From Chrysomallon squamiferum (lineage: Eukaryota; Mollusca; Gastropoda; Neomphalida; Peltospiridae): a stretch of DNA of 60,000 nt. The position numbers and the translations under genes were made by a program. The stretch spans positions 24,543,502-24,603,501 of the forward strand of contig CM022679.1 in NCBI GenBank assembly GCA_012295275.1, written 5' to 3'. Shown here piece by piece: positions 59,588 to 60,000 of this stretch. A model generated the notes under the pieces. It saw only the letters and a list, made by a program, of their open reading frames with translations, had not been told where the DNA came from and did no database searches. Positions within the stretch are counted from its first letter, which is position 1; the number at the start of each line of letters is the position of its first letter.

Positions 59588-60000
59588 CTATTGGAAATGC
59601 CGTATTTTGGCTGTTTTGACAGATCTAGGAGTCTTTCTATAATTAGAAAAATTCCTTCTATACTGCTTTGTGCTCTGTACAAGCAGTTTCTGTTTCCTGC
59701 AACAACAAGACAAAGAGATGATTTTCAACTCATCTATTCTTCTGCAGATTTGGGGATATTTGCTTTCCAAGGCCTTTGCAAGGATTTTTAAACATTCTGG
59801 TGTTCTTGAACTGTTCATGCTTTTAATAAATTTATTCCAGCTTTTCTTTTTTGATGAACAGCGCCAGATTTTCTCATACAGATCATCATCTACTATGGCT
59901 TCCTGACGCAAGACATCGATAACATCATTAACATCCACTTGGTTCACAATGTCACAGGCAATGCAGCTGTCAGCTTCAGTTGATTTTTCTATTCCAGAAT
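59588..60000 (-). CDS. Partial gene, terminal exon, possible CARD-like domain
   Basis: The minus-strand frame is open from the window edge to a stop at 59588 (about 136 residues). The stretch NQVDVNDVIDVLRQEAIVDD through DLYEKIWRCSSKK, SWNKFIKSMNSSRTPECLK and ILAKALESKYPQICRRIDEL has the spacing of hydrophobics and short helices typical of the death-fold/CARD superfamily. A basic, Cys-containing tail follows (SCCCRKQKLL ... KTAKIRHFQ). CARDs act as adaptor modules in innate immunity and apoptosis. The assignment is tentative because no unique motif proves it. The start and any upstream domains lie to the right of the window. Confidence 0.5.
   Translation of the reverse strand, partial: SGIEKSTEADSCIACDIVNQVDVNDVIDVLRQEAIVDDDLYEKIWRCSSKKKSWNKFIKSMNSSRTPECLKILAKALESKYPQICRRIDELKIISLSCCCRKQKLLVQSTKQYRRNFSNYRKTPRSVKTAKIRHFQ

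Overview
The window is eukaryotic nuclear DNA from an invertebrate animal. It is AT-rich and full of (ATT)n, (CA)n, (TATG)n and poly(A/T) tracts. Its genes have GT..AG introns and encode animal proteins (GGH, LSM11, a ciliary-type coiled-coil protein). The repeat texture resembles mollusc, particularly cephalopod, genomes, but that taxonomic guess is inference only.

Left flank (1-12.7 kb). Eight minus-strand exons of gamma-glutamyl hydrolase (GGH) lie at 1-4864; the C-terminal end is outside the window. A decayed piece of the big tandem repeat sits at about 5.29-5.66 kb. A six-exon plus-strand gene (6490-9264) encodes an unrecognised protein of about 98 aa. A CpG-rich island of unknown nature lies at 9.57-9.91 kb. 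At 11.72-12.72 kb a degenerate 5S rRNA copy is split by a 5'-truncated LINE fragment.

Centre (about 12.7-47.95 kb). A tandem array of about 2.6-kb units fills this region. Each unit carries three transcription units: a 118-nt 5S rRNA gene (minus strand, 13 intact copies), an SRP/7SL RNA gene of 293-297 nt (plus strand, 13 copies), and a minus-strand intronless ORF of 100 aa (13 copies: 10 identical, 2 frameshifted, 1 diverged but open at the right edge). The ORF has replication-dependent-histone gene architecture: a TATA box about 29 bp from a CATTC cap-like site, a short 5'UTR, no intron, and 38 nt after the stop a 16-nt stem-loop fitting the histone mRNA 3' consensus, followed by a purine-rich GAAAG element. 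The protein is not a histone; it looks helical with an acidic tail. 7SL and the ORF diverge from a shared ~0.6-kb region, and 7SL and 5S converge on a poly(A/T) tract. This three-gene array is the main candidate for an undescribed system.

Right flank (47.95-60 kb). An inverted, start-less fragment of the ORF lies at 49.4 kb. A complete seven-exon coiled-coil gene (302 aa, minus strand, 49773-54471) is divergent from a complete four-exon LSM11 gene (397 aa, plus strand, 56048-58549). LSM11 belongs to the U7 snRNP that processes histone-type 3' ends. Its second intron carries a 312-bp TA-flanked MITE. The window ends in a partial minus-strand gene with a possible CARD-like domain.

All annotation was read by eye. 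Splice junctions are inferred from GT..AG rules and frame continuity, and no database search was run.
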